NCBI GenBank assembly: GCA_002897695.1
Contig: BDTG01000033.1
Location: forward strand, 60,304 to 124,303
Source of the DNA: a bacterium BMS3Abin14
GTDB lineage: Bacteria > BMS3Abin14
Direction of reading: 5' to 3'
Length of the DNA: 64,000 nt
A program made the translations under genes and the position numbers. A model generated the notes under the pieces. It saw nothing but the letters and a program-made list of their open reading frames with translations, ran no database searches and was not told where the DNA came from. Position 1 is the first letter of the stretch. The number at the start of each line of letters is the position of its first letter. Of the stretch, positions 26,134-34,739 are shown one piece after another.

Positions 26134-27663
26134 TCAGGTTGCGGCCGCCCTGTCCTCACCGCGGTTTATGACACGGATGGCCGATTCCCCGTCCAGGGGG
26201 CACTTGGTCTCGCATATCCCGCACCCGATGCACAGATCCTCGATAATCCTGGGCTGTTTGACTACCACAGGTCCATTCAGACCGTGGACGGAAGCGTTAT
26301 CGAATACGATTGCCTTTCGGGGTGTTGGACAGTGTTCCTCACAGACGAGGCACTCCTCCGGCTTTATAAATGGAATGCAGGTGTTGCGGTTGATAACGGC
26401 CGTGCCAATTCTCACCTTCCTCTTAACAACCTGGTCCAGGGGTGCGATAGCCCCCGTGGGACAGACCTGGCCGCACAGGGTGCATGAATATTCGCAGTAG
26501 CCCGCCCTCGAAACCAGGCGAGGGGTCCACATCCCCTCGAGCCCGGATTCAAACAGGGTCGGCTGGAGCCCGTTTGTCAGGCAGACGCGCATGCATTCAC
26601 CGCATCGCATGCACAGCGCCCGAAAGTCGGCCTCGGGCACAGCGCCGGGCGGCCGGATAAGATATGGAGGCAGGTTGCCGGACCTGGAGGTTGAACCAAC
26701 CGTCAGAGGGAACACGGCCCCTATTCCCGCCCCCACGAGAAACTGCCTTCTGGAGAGGGAAACGAGGGGCAGATTATCCCCAACACCTGTGTTGCCGGAG
26801 GGATGGGTGATGAACCCATCCGGGCAGGCATCCACGCAATCATAGCAGAGGGTGCAGTCCCTTGCCCGGATAACCACCTTTTCCGCACCCTCTATGGCGC
26901 CCATGCGGCACGCAGGGGCACATTTCCCGCAGGCATTACACCCTTCACCGGCCTTCAGCCCCAGTGGAGCAATCCAGGAAAACCAGCTGAGGAGCGCACC
27001 CAGGGGGCACAGGTTTCTGCACCAGAATCTCCTCTCCAACAGTTCCAGAGCAATGATTACCCCAATGAGCCCGAGAAAAAGGGCCGTGTACCGGAACGCA
27101 GGGAGGTGAAAGGAAAGGACGTGGTCGGTGAGCCAACCGTATAACGGTTCTGTAACCGATCTGGTCGGCCCCCCCACATGGTAGGCGGCATCGAAGACCG
27201 ATGAGATAAACCGTTCGAGGGGGGGCACAACACCCATGGCGAGGCTTCGGATGAGGAGAGAAATGGGATCCAGAATGCCTGTCAAGTTCAGGGAAAACAG
27301 GGAGGTCCCCAGCAGAAAGATAAGGACAAGCTCCTTTAGACGGTAGTACCTCCCCTCGGGAGCCGGCGACATGTTCCGGCTGCGCCGGCCGAAGAGGTCG
27401 AGCATGGACCCCATCGGGCAGATCCAGCCGCAGAAAAACCGTCCAAAAAGAGCGACTGCGGGCAGAAGGATAAGAAGCGGCCAGAAAAACCAGATAGCCT
27501 TTCGTCCGGCAATGATAGAGCCGATCCCCGCCAGTGGATCCAGGCGAAAAAAGGCGTTTACAGGGTAGGAAATCACATCGGCCCCGAGGTAGCGGGTGTT
27601 CATGAACAGGTAGACGAAGAACAGGCCGAAGACCCACTGGGAAAGGATGCGGGTTCGCCTCAT
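26134..27663 (-). CDS. polyferredoxin, NapH and NapG/MauM-like fusion
   Basis: 509 residues. The N-terminal membrane half has two NapH-type motifs (FCGWICPMGSMLDLF and WCRNLCPLGALLSW) and two ferredoxin clusters (CNACGKCAPACR, CTLCYDCVDACP). A twin-arginine-like segment SRRQFLVGAGIGAVFPLTVG then introduces a MauM/NapG-like half with CMRCGECMRVC, CTLCGQVCP, CLVCEEHCP and CIGCGICETKCP. It is thus a natural fusion of quinol-side NapH and periplasmic NapG. It begins one base after the DUF362 gene. Confidence 0.87.
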   Translation of the reverse strand: MRRTRILSQWVFGLFFVYLFMNTRYLGADVISYPVNAFFRLDPLAGIGSIIAGRKAIWFFWPLLILLPAVALFGRFFCGWICPMGSMLDLFGRRSRNMSPAPEGRYYRLKELVLIFLLGTSLFSLNLTGILDPISLLIRSLAMGVVPPLERFISSVFDAAYHVGGPTRSVTEPLYGWLTDHVLSFHLPAFRYTALFLGLIGVIIALELLERRFWCRNLCPLGALLSWFSWIAPLGLKAGEGCNACGKCAPACRMGAIEGAEKVVIRARDCTLCYDCVDACPDGFITHPSGNTGVGDNLPLVSLSRRQFLVGAGIGAVFPLTVGSTSRSGNLPPYLIRPPGAVPEADFRALCMRCGECMRVCLTNGLQPTLFESGLEGMWTPRLVSRAGYCEYSCTLCGQVCPTGAIAPLDQVVKRKVRIGTAVINRNTCIPFIKPEECLVCEEHCPTPRKAIVFDNASVHGLNGPVVVKQPRIIEDLCIGCGICETKCPLDGESAIRVINRGEDRAAAT

Positions 27664-27664
27664 C

Positions 27665-28597
27665 TCACGTTCCAGCCATCTTCACCCGGGAGAGGTCTAT
27701 CTCCCCAAGCCCCATGCTGTAGCCTGCAACGATGGAGGGAATCCGGTCAGGCGCGATTCCAAAGAGGGTTGCGCCGTAAGCGTCAAGGGCCACCGGATCG
27801 GCGGCGGCGGCCACCCGGTTGAGGATCTTGACATCTTCCAGACGCCCCCCCGAGGGGCCGTTGCGCAGAAGGATGCGGCTGGCATCCAGGATGTTGAGAG
27901 CGGGCCTGATAACGGTGGACAGATCGGCCAGCTTCTGGCCGATGTTTGAGTGAATTGTCCCGCGGTTCCCCCCCAGAAGCCCCATGAGATTTTTCATGGA
28001 AAGGGTCAGTCCGCTGATGCTGTGATGTTTGGCAACAGGAACATTGATGATAACATCGGCCTCAAGGGCATAGGAGTAGATGGGCCACTGTTTTACCGCC
28101 TCTCCACGGGGGATCTTCACCATGGTGAAACGATTGTCACGTACATAATCCAGATGGACCCGCTTGGACGCCAGGCCATCCACCATCCCCCTGATGCCAC
28201 TCGTCACGTAGGAACGCCTGGCATCGTTGCAGGTTCGATCCAGGATCACCACATCGTCAGCTCCCGATTCCAGACACATTTTTACTACCGCGCGAACGAC
28301 CTCGGGATGGGTGTTGGCCGCCTGTTCAACCCGGCGGTCCCACCCGATATTGGGTTTGACCAGAACTTTTGAACCGGACGGAACGAAGGCGCCCATGCCT
28401 CCGAGAAGATCCACCGCCCGCACTGTGGCCTGGAACGGATCGACATCCTCGGCCACAGCCAGGACCGATTTGCCGGCGGAGACGCCCTCTCCCGCAGCCC
28501 CGGCGGCGGAAGGGATGACAAGGCCGGGGAGCGCCAGCGCAGCGAGGGTCCCCAGCATGAACTCCCTTCGGTCCAGCCTCCCCCTGCCATGGCTCAT
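27665..28597 (-). CDS. Tat-exported DUF362 protein
   Basis: 310-residue DUF362 family protein (PF04015) with a Tat signal (RREFMLGTLAALALPGLVIP). Recognisable blocks are VLVKPNIGWDRRVEQAANTH, DVVILDRTCNDARRSY and VPVAKHHSISGLTLSMKNLM. DUF362 proteins often accompany Fe-S proteins, and this one lies between a polyferredoxin and a binding-like protein with overlaps of 4 and gaps of 1 base. Biochemical role not established. Confidence 0.85.
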   Translation of the reverse strand: MSHGRGRLDRREFMLGTLAALALPGLVIPSAAGAAGEGVSAGKSVLAVAEDVDPFQATVRAVDLLGGMGAFVPSGSKVLVKPNIGWDRRVEQAANTHPEVVRAVVKMCLESGADDVVILDRTCNDARRSYVTSGIRGMVDGLASKRVHLDYVRDNRFTMVKIPRGEAVKQWPIYSYALEADVIINVPVAKHHSISGLTLSMKNLMGLLGGNRGTIHSNIGQKLADLSTVIRPALNILDASRILLRNGPSGGRLEDVKILNRVAAAADPVALDAYGATLFGIAPDRIPSIVAGYSMGLGEIDLSRVKMAGT

Positions 28598-29205
28598 ATA
28601 AGCTTCTTCTCCTTGAGAAACTCCCTGGCCACCCTGGCCGGCTTTACGGACTGTCCCTTGGCCACCAGGCTGTCGAGGAGGTGATCATCCAGGATAACCC
28701 GTGTGCCGATCTTCTCGAGAAGTCGGGGAAGCGCGGGAAATTTTTTCAGCGTGCCTTTCCTGACGACCACCGCGGCAAGGCCCATGGATTCTCCCTTGTC
28801 GGTCCGCCCCTCAAACCCAAGGGGCTTCAGCCATACAAGGTTCATCTCCTCGTCGTACCTCCTTTTCACCTGACGGAACCGCTCTGACCCGGTGAGTGAA
28901 CCCGCATCGTCATTCAATCTCTTAAGAGCAGGTTCGACATAGTCCACGTAAAGATCCACCTTGTCCTTGAGGACATCCTCCATCAGTTCCTCTTTGGCCG
29001 CGTAGAACTTCACCTCAACTGTGGTTCCGGTCCTCTCGTGGATGAGGATCGAGATGATCCGGCTGACCATGCCCTGCCTTGCGTCTTCCAGCGCTCCTAA
29101 TACCAGCTTGCGTCCCACACAGGCATTGACCGCTGATGGGGCTGCGAGGGCGGCAACAAGGAGGATGGCCGGCAACGCGCCAAGAACGCCATTTTTTTGC
29201 ATCAT
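28594..29205 (-). CDS. OpuAC-like short solute-binding protein
   Basis: 203 residues with a signal peptide (LAAPSAVNA then CVGRK). The body has KLVLGALEDARQGMVSRIIS, TVEVKFYAAKEELMEDVLKD and DLYVDYVEPALKRL, as in glycine-betaine/choline (OpuAC) binding proteins, but about 80 residues shorter. No cognate permease is present. It is the counterpart, beside this second polyferredoxin, of the short protein at 16869-17375. Overlaps by four bases on both sides. Confidence 0.75.
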   Translation of the reverse strand: MMQKNGVLGALPAILLVAALAAPSAVNACVGRKLVLGALEDARQGMVSRIISILIHERTGTTVEVKFYAAKEELMEDVLKDKVDLYVDYVEPALKRLNDDAGSLTGSERFRQVKRRYDEEMNLVWLKPLGFEGRTDKGESMGLAAVVVRKGTLKKFPALPRLLEKIGTRVILDDHLLDSLVAKGQSVKPARVAREFLKEKKLI

Positions 29206-30083
29206 CTTTCAGACCACCTTTCCAAAACGGACGGTTTTTTTCGGAGATAGGGTTCGAAAACGACCTTTCCCATTGCCGGTTCCACCCTCCCGTCGAAGAT
29301 CGAGGAAACGATGTCGCTTCGATTTACCGACCCCCACCAGTTGCCGGACATGGGGATATCCCCGGTCTGCATCTCACCCAGCTTTACGTTGTAGCCCGAG
29401 TTGCCCTCAAGGACATTGTTCCTGAACTCCGTCAGACCCCGGCACTTGATCACGGCGAACACACCAACCCGGTTGCCCGAGATAACATTTCCGACGATCT
29501 TCGCCCCCGCACCCCGTTCTTCGAACCGTATCCCGTTGTCGTTGGAAACGAGATAGGAATTCTCGAGGACGACCGGCGCGGTGGAGAACCTGAACCCGTC
29601 GATGTTGTGACGGGAAACGATCCCCCTGAAGGTTCCCCGGGTGTAGTGGATCTGGACCCCGCTGAAGGCATATTCGAAAATCGCGTTTGAGACCTCGGCG
29701 CTGTGAGCATGGCTGATCATGAGGTATTTCCAGTCGGCCGGCGCGGGGTTCCTGGAGGCGGACGTGAAGATAACCGGCCTCTTCACTGTCCCGTTTACCC
29801 GGATTACGCCTTCCACCCGTATCTCCCCGTCGCCGATGCCGTCACCGTCATCGTCACGACGGATAAACCTTATGGTGGTCCCTGGATCAATTTCCAGCCG
29901 GCCTGAATCGCGAACGAGGACCACGCCGTCCACCACCACATCGCCGGACCAACGCACTGTATCCTCTATGATCTTTTCCGCCGGGAGCAAAACGGCCCCG
30001 AAGACGGGCGGGACGCCACACTCAACGACAGCAAGTGCCATACTGAGCAGAGGAAAGAGCAGCCTCATCGTCCCTGGCATCAC
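29202..30083 (-). CDS. NosD-like right-handed beta-helix protein 1
   Basis: 293 residues, exported (signal peptide to about 28). A short beta-helix: VDGVVLVRDSGRLEIDPGTT, PVIFTSASRNPAPADWKYLM, then repeated N-turn rungs (NAIFEYAFSG, NSYLVSNDNGIRFEER, NVISGNRVGVF, NNVLEGNSGYNVKLG) ending in GNWWGSVN. It is paralogous to the N-terminal half of the product at 37153-39024. It is likely a surface or periplasmic binding scaffold. ATGA overlap with the upstream CarbReg gene. Confidence 0.8.
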   Translation of the reverse strand: MMPGTMRLLFPLLSMALAVVECGVPPVFGAVLLPAEKIIEDTVRWSGDVVVDGVVLVRDSGRLEIDPGTTIRFIRRDDDGDGIGDGEIRVEGVIRVNGTVKRPVIFTSASRNPAPADWKYLMISHAHSAEVSNAIFEYAFSGVQIHYTRGTFRGIVSRHNIDGFRFSTAPVVLENSYLVSNDNGIRFEERGAGAKIVGNVISGNRVGVFAVIKCRGLTEFRNNVLEGNSGYNVKLGEMQTGDIPMSGNWWGSVNRSDIVSSIFDGRVEPAMGKVVFEPYLRKKPSVLERWSER

Positions 30084-31144
30084 GGTGCGAGGACCTTCCG
30101 AACGGAAATATTCAGTCCATCCACGAACTCACCCGCATCGAGCGTAACGGAATGATCGGCGGTTCCCTCGTAGAACCCGAAATATTCCCCCGGTTTCGGT
30201 GAGTCCCCGAATCCCGCCCTGGCTCCCACATAATAGATACCGGACCGGGGAAGGAAGATTTTATACCTCCCATCCCTGTCGGTCAGGGATGATATGGCAT
30301 CAGGCCTGTGGTGTTCCATTCCCGGGTCAAGGTACGCGAACACGTGAAGCCCGGGGACAGGATGACCGGTTATATCCGTAATCAGCCCGGAAAAACCCGG
30401 TTCATGCCCTTCAATGCCTATGGCGTGAATATCTCTGTCACGTTTTTTTTCCGTAAGGGGAATGTGGATGGCAACCGACTCACCCCCCCGTACTTCCACG
30501 GGGTTGTAGCGATAGTACGCAAACAGATCGCCTCTGGCCATGGGCCCTGCGGTCCTTCCGGAAGCCCGGCGGCGGGCCACAAGATAGTAACGGGATTCCG
30601 GCACAAGATCGATGGCGAAAGTGCCATCCGGTCCCGTGGGGACGGACCGGATGAAGGGCATCCCCCTGAAGTTGTCCTCATCATCGAGGTAAAGGGAGAT
30701 GGAAACACCTCCGGCCGGTTTGCCCTTCCACGTCACCACCCCCTTAAGCAGACCATCAAGGCCCTCTTCCGGAAGTTTACCGTATACGGGGCGTTCCCAC
30801 TGGAGGAGTTCAAACCCTATCCACTGCTTCGGCTGCCCTGCGACGACAACGGGATTCCGGCCACAGTAGGACCAGAGGTTTCCCCACTCGGCAGACAGGA
30901 AGTACCGGCCCCGGGGCAGGTCCATGGTGTAGCGGCCGTCAGTATCACTGGGCACAGAGACGCCCACCGGCGCCCCCTGCAATCCGGCGTTGGAATACGC
31001 CGAGACGATCCCCCCCGATACGGGAGCGCCGTCGCTTAGGAGCCGTCCCTCAACGGCCAGCGCCCCTGCCGGCGACGCAAACAGACAGATCAACAGCCAA
31101 CAGAGGAAAAAAGTCCTCCGGAAGACGTCCTTGTCAGGGGACAT
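30080..31144 (-). CDS. CarbReg repeat protein 2
   Basis: About 354 residues, signal peptide FLCWLLICLFASPAGALA. Three CarbReg units with cores such as SVPSDTDGRYTMDLPRGRYF, PTGPDGTFAIDLVPESRYYL and the following GPMARGDLFAYYRYNPVEVR. The C-terminus carries GYGDSPKP-like RAGFGDSPKPGEYFGFYEG and ends in VRKVLAP. The ATG used (GGGGGAG upstream) overlaps the beta-helix gene by 11 bases; the frame continues 60 bases up without a better start. Confidence 0.78.
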   Translation of the reverse strand: MSPDKDVFRRTFFLCWLLICLFASPAGALAVEGRLLSDGAPVSGGIVSAYSNAGLQGAPVGVSVPSDTDGRYTMDLPRGRYFLSAEWGNLWSYCGRNPVVVAGQPKQWIGFELLQWERPVYGKLPEEGLDGLLKGVVTWKGKPAGGVSISLYLDDEDNFRGMPFIRSVPTGPDGTFAIDLVPESRYYLVARRRASGRTAGPMARGDLFAYYRYNPVEVRGGESVAIHIPLTEKKRDRDIHAIGIEGHEPGFSGLITDITGHPVPGLHVFAYLDPGMEHHRPDAISSLTDRDGRYKIFLPRSGIYYVGARAGFGDSPKPGEYFGFYEGTADHSVTLDAGEFVDGLNISVRKVLAP

Positions 31145-32534
31145 TGAGCTCCCCCTTTTTCCCCTTCCAGCCTGAGAGCCCCGTTCCCGCACCTGCGCCC
31201 CCAAGCCATGGGTCGTAGAAAATCTTGTCTATCCTGTATTTCTGCTCCCCGAACCCCTCATATGTAACTTCGGGCAGATCGTAACCGTCATACAACGTCG
31301 AGATATCGGCATTGGGTCCCTTGGCCTTCATTTCGTCCAGGGTAGCTGAGCTCCAGCTGTTACCCGTAGCGTCCACGCCATCCGGAAACTTCACGGGAAC
31401 CTCCGCAAGTTTTGGATTTCGGCTTCCGAGCTTCGCCGCGGTTCGCATTACGTACTCTCTGGACCCCGCGCTCGATTCCCAGTTTGACGACTGAAACCTG
31501 CCGAGCTTGATGTGGATCCGATTGCGGTCCAGAAAGTTGTTCCGAAGAAGCGGATAGGACGAAAAATCCAGAAAGATCCCTACATCCGACCGGGAGATGA
31601 CATTATCCCGAATTTCCGAAACATTCTTCTTGTTGAGATGAATGGCCTCCTTCATCCCCTTCAGAACGTTGTTCTTTATGATGGGCGAGGAGAACTGATT
31701 TGCGAAAACTCCAAAGCGGCCGCCGCTCATCATGTTGTTGATGATCCTGGGGGATGAGAAGGAAACAGCCAGGATTGCGGCGTCAGAATTGTCCTCAAAA
31801 AGGTTTCTCTCCACCACGGTATCGGGCCCGTTCTGATAGAGCCGCACGCCGGTCCCGTTTCCCCTGAAGATATTACCCTGTATGCCTCCCGGATATCTCT
31901 GGGAGACCTGAACCCCGATTTTGTTTTTCTCAAACCGATTGGATGTGATAGCCGGCAATCCACCGGAGGCGATTGCCACGCCGATATCGCTTTTTTCAAA
32001 CAGGGATCGGTTGATAATTCCCCTGGATTTCAGCTCCACCGCGATGCCCGTGCCGTTGCCGATAAACCGGACGTCATCCACCGCCGTGCTGCCCTCCCTG
32101 ACCAGGTACATGCCTTTTTTGCACTGCGTCACCGTGGAATGGGATATTTCGACCTCGGCCGCAATAACACTGATGCCCGTTATCGCCCGGGAAAGATCCA
32201 GCCCTGTTAACCTCCCTTCGCTGCCGGCGAGAAAGGTGATCCCTTTCCATCGGCCGGTCCCATCCGGCCCTATCACGACCCTTTCATGGGCGGTGCCCCG
32301 TATGTAAAGCCGGCCCTGTACGGTAAGCCCCGATCCATCCATCGCCGTAATACGACAGCCCTTCTCGAGAATAAGGGTGCCGGTCTTCGCCACGACCGTT
32401 GCCCCGGTCAGGGAATTTTCTCCATTAAGTGTGATCTCACCCGCCACCCTTCCTGGGATAGGCCCCGCAAGCGCCGTCCCCGCCGGGACCGCACATATCA
32501 GAACCAGCCAGATGGCGACAAGAACCCTGTTCAT
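31134..32534 (-). CDS. NosD-like right-handed beta-helix protein 2
   Basis: 466 residues, signal peptide (ICAVPAGTALA). A long right-handed beta-helix with rungs like NRSLFEKSDIGVAIASGGLP, SNRFEKNKIGVQVSQRYPGG, RNLFEDNSDAAILAVSFSSP and NNVLKGMKEAIHLNKKN. The tail has GNSWSSATLDEMK and YGFGEQKYRIDKIFYDPWLG-like text and a Gly/Lys-rich end. NosD proteins help assemble copper sites in N2O reductase, but no nosZ, nosF or nosY is here. Overlaps neighbours by 4 and 11 bases. Confidence 0.82.
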   Translation of the reverse strand: MNRVLVAIWLVLICAVPAGTALAGPIPGRVAGEITLNGENSLTGATVVAKTGTLILEKGCRITAMDGSGLTVQGRLYIRGTAHERVVIGPDGTGRWKGITFLAGSEGRLTGLDLSRAITGISVIAAEVEISHSTVTQCKKGMYLVREGSTAVDDVRFIGNGTGIAVELKSRGIINRSLFEKSDIGVAIASGGLPAITSNRFEKNKIGVQVSQRYPGGIQGNIFRGNGTGVRLYQNGPDTVVERNLFEDNSDAAILAVSFSSPRIINNMMSGGRFGVFANQFSSPIIKNNVLKGMKEAIHLNKKNVSEIRDNVISRSDVGIFLDFSSYPLLRNNFLDRNRIHIKLGRFQSSNWESSAGSREYVMRTAAKLGSRNPKLAEVPVKFPDGVDATGNSWSSATLDEMKAKGPNADISTLYDGYDLPEVTYEGFGEQKYRIDKIFYDPWLGGAGAGTGLSGWKGKKGELNVP

Positions 32535-33595
32535 GGCCCTTTTTCCACCTTCAGGGTAATCTCCTCACCAGGTCCGGAAATCCCGACCTCAACCGGCGCC
32601 CCTTCCTCATACAGGCCATGGTACTCGCCGGAAGCTGCAGGGCCACCGAACCTCTGGCGCGCCGCAAGACTGTAGGCGCCAGCCTCGGGGACGGGCAGGA
32701 CGAACCGTCCATCCGGTCCGCTGGGATCAGAAAAGAACATCGGCCGGCCGCGTACCTTCCCCGGCGGATAGGCAAAAACTCGAACATTCTCGACGGGACT
32801 GCCGTCCCCGTCCAATATCCGTCCCTCCACAGTTGGAATGGCGCTCCCGCCTTCCTCAAGCTGGCTGATCCTCGTGACGGTTTCGATGGACAGGCCGACC
32901 GATTCGCCTTCTCCCACCTCCACCGGGTTGCCTGGGTAGTAGTTGAAATAGTCCCCGATCTCCACGGGGCCGTACATCCCGCCTCTGGCCCTTTTCCTGG
33001 CGATAATGAAATATTCCCCCGGGGTTACGGATGCTCTGAAACGGCCCCCGCTTCCAACAGGGAGTGTGGCTATCCCCGGCCCCCGAAACCCCCCGGAAGA
33101 ATCCTTGTAAAGGTAGAGGTAAAGTTTTTCCAAAGGTTCCCCCCTGAAGGTGATCGTCCCCTGGATGGAGGCCCTGTCGGCCTTTTTCCTCACCTCAGGT
33201 GTGTATTTGACGAGGTTGAATCCTACCGGGACCCAGCCCTCCTTTGGCACCACCACCGGGCTGCCGCTGTAGTAGCAGTAGAAGTCGCCGGATGAGGGAC
33301 GTCCGTCACCTCCGGATTTATACCCTCTGGCGACGAAGGTGTATCGGCCCGGATCCAGGGGGAGTCGGTAGGTGCCGTCGGTAGCCGTTGGTTCGGAGTG
33401 GGCCACCTCGTCGGTCAGATAGCCGGATTTTCCGTCCCGGTAGGCCCGGACCACAACCCCGGGCACCAGCACTCCCCGCCACGCGGCTCGGCCATAGACT
33501 CCGGAGTCCACTGCGCGGCAGTCCCGGGGCACAAACATGAGCATCAGAATCGCTGCAAAACACCCGACGGGCAGCCACGTAAAGGACGCTCTCAC
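32531..33595 (-). CDS. CarbReg repeat protein 3
   Basis: 354 residues, signal peptide (LMLMFVPRDCRA). Three CarbReg units: one with PTATDGTYRLPLDPGRYTFV, one with RFRASVTPGEYFIIARKRAR followed by GPVEIGDYFNYYPGNPVEVG, and one with PSGPDGRFVLPVPEAGAYSL followed by RQRFGGPAASGEYHGLYEEG. It ends in EKGP instead of the VREVW seen in most paralogues. Overlaps both neighbours by four bases, so it is tightly co-translated with them. Confidence 0.8.
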   Translation of the reverse strand: MRASFTWLPVGCFAAILMLMFVPRDCRAVDSGVYGRAAWRGVLVPGVVVRAYRDGKSGYLTDEVAHSEPTATDGTYRLPLDPGRYTFVARGYKSGGDGRPSSGDFYCYYSGSPVVVPKEGWVPVGFNLVKYTPEVRKKADRASIQGTITFRGEPLEKLYLYLYKDSSGGFRGPGIATLPVGSGGRFRASVTPGEYFIIARKRARGGMYGPVEIGDYFNYYPGNPVEVGEGESVGLSIETVTRISQLEEGGSAIPTVEGRILDGDGSPVENVRVFAYPPGKVRGRPMFFSDPSGPDGRFVLPVPEAGAYSLAARQRFGGPAASGEYHGLYEEGAPVEVGISGPGEEITLKVEKGP

Positions 33596-34644
33596 CAGAC
33601 CTCCCTCACAACGATGTCATAACTTTTCACCTGTCGGCCAGCCCCAAGTTCAACAGGTTTAATCCCGGATGCATCGTAGGCTCCCATGAGTTCCCCCGGT
33701 TCCACGGGACCCCCGAACCTGCTCCTGACCCCGAGGTAGTATAACCCAGGCCGCTGAGCGGCAATTTCAAACAAACCGTCGGGGCCGGTGGGCGCCGATA
33801 TGGCGGCAGGTTTTCCCACCATTTTGCGATCACTGTACAGGAAGGCATGGACACCTTCCACAAGGCCCCCATCCTCATCAGTGACCAGGCCATGAATAAT
33901 GATTCTGCCCTCGCCGGCCGCCCAGTGATATTTTTCCCACGCAGCTTGATCCACGTCCCTGAGCACGATGGTCCCCAGACCCGTGGCCTCGGAACCAACC
34001 TCAAGGGGATTTCCGGGATACTCCCCGATCTTGTCCTCCTTCCGGACAGTTCCCATCCCATCCCCGCCTTCAGCGAAGCGGACCTTAATGGAATAATACC
34101 CCGGAGGTACTTTCGCGCTAAAAACACCGTTCTCGCCGGTCCTTACCCTGGACACGTAGTCCGGTCCCCTTTCAAGTGTGCCGGGATAAAAATATACATA
34201 GGCGCCGCCTTCGGGCCGACCAAGATATACGACCTTCCCGGTGACATCGGTCCCTTGCCGAAGCAGCCCGCCTGTTTTGCCGCGGTCGCCCATATCGATA
34301 GTTACGGAGATGGCTCCGCCTGATACAACCGTAATGGGGTCAGGCCCGCTGGCGCCATAGAGCATACCCGCCGCCCCACCGCCGTTGGGCCTCTTCCTGG
34401 CGGTAAGATAGTACGCACCTGGAGGCAGCGAAAGGATGAAGGCGCCTTCCTCACCGCTGGTGGTGGATGCAACCGGCTTTGCGGCGTTCTCCGGCGGGGC
34501 ATTGAAAGCCTCCAGGTAAGCTCCCGCCATGGCGGATCCATTATACCGGACGACCCCCTCGATCCCGCTTCGCCCCGCGTATCCGGGGACAGCATAGAGG
34601 AAAAGGAGGACCAAGGAGATAAATGCAGATATAAAAGATCGCAT
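33592..34644 (-). CDS. CarbReg repeat protein 4
   Basis: 350 residues, three CarbReg units with ARKRPNGGGAAGMLYGASGP, KVPPGYYSIKVRFAEGG and a C-terminal RSRFGGPVEPGELMGAYDA, ending in IVVREVW. The signal peptide is MRSFISAFISLVLLFLYAVP. The start is unclear: ATG at 34644 directly follows the T-run of a terminator and has no ribosome site, while an in-frame GTG at 34683 overlaps the last codons of the 20-residue peptide gene and would add 13 residues. Translation may depend on coupling to that peptide. Confidence 0.78.
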   Translation of the reverse strand: MRSFISAFISLVLLFLYAVPGYAGRSGIEGVVRYNGSAMAGAYLEAFNAPPENAAKPVASTTSGEEGAFILSLPPGAYYLTARKRPNGGGAAGMLYGASGPDPITVVSGGAISVTIDMGDRGKTGGLLRQGTDVTGKVVYLGRPEGGAYVYFYPGTLERGPDYVSRVRTGENGVFSAKVPPGYYSIKVRFAEGGDGMGTVRKEDKIGEYPGNPLEVGSEATGLGTIVLRDVDQAAWEKYHWAAGEGRIIIHGLVTDEDGGLVEGVHAFLYSDRKMVGKPAAISAPTGPDGLFEIAAQRPGLYYLGVRSRFGGPVEPGELMGAYDASGIKPVELGAGRQVKSYDIVVREVW

Positions 34645-34676
34645 AAAAAAGCGGGGGGGCAAGCCCCCCCGCCCCC
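34645..34676 (-). terminator. strong intrinsic terminator or attenuator
   Basis: Minus strand: perfect GC stem GCGGGGGGGC/GCCCCCCCGC with a two-base apex (about nine pairs with a four-base loop), then TTTTTT, immediately followed by ATG of the next gene. The hairpin starts four bases after the stop of the 20-residue peptide, so a ribosome on that stop would cover its first arm. Confidence 0.85.
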
Positions 34677-34739
34677 TCAGCACGGATGTACGCTGCTGGT
34701 CCCCACCAGGCGGGGCCTGATATAACGAACCTTTCTCAT
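34677..34739 (-). CDS. 20-residue peptide (possible RiPP precursor or leader peptide)
   Basis: A small gene easy to miss. Product MRKVRYIRPRLVGTSSVHPC: basic N-terminus (four Arg, one Lys), a YxxPxL word, then a Gly/Ser/Thr part ending in His-Pro-Cys. Its ATG overlaps the stop of the spermidine-synthase-like gene as ATGA, and AAAGGAGGT, a near-perfect ribosome site, lies six bases upstream. A strong intrinsic terminator starts four bases after the stop. These features support real translation. No homologous family is known to me. It could be a precursor for a modified peptide (YxxPxL is reminiscent of leader motifs bound by PqqD-like domains), a secreted signal, or a leader peptide acting on the terminator. 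Confidence 0.65.
   Translation of the reverse strand: MRKVRYIRPRLVGTSSVHPC

Noticed and set aside
31134-32534. NosD assignment implying nitrous oxide reductase maturation
   Set aside because: No nosZ, nosF, nosY or nosL in the window; only the beta-helix fold is supported.
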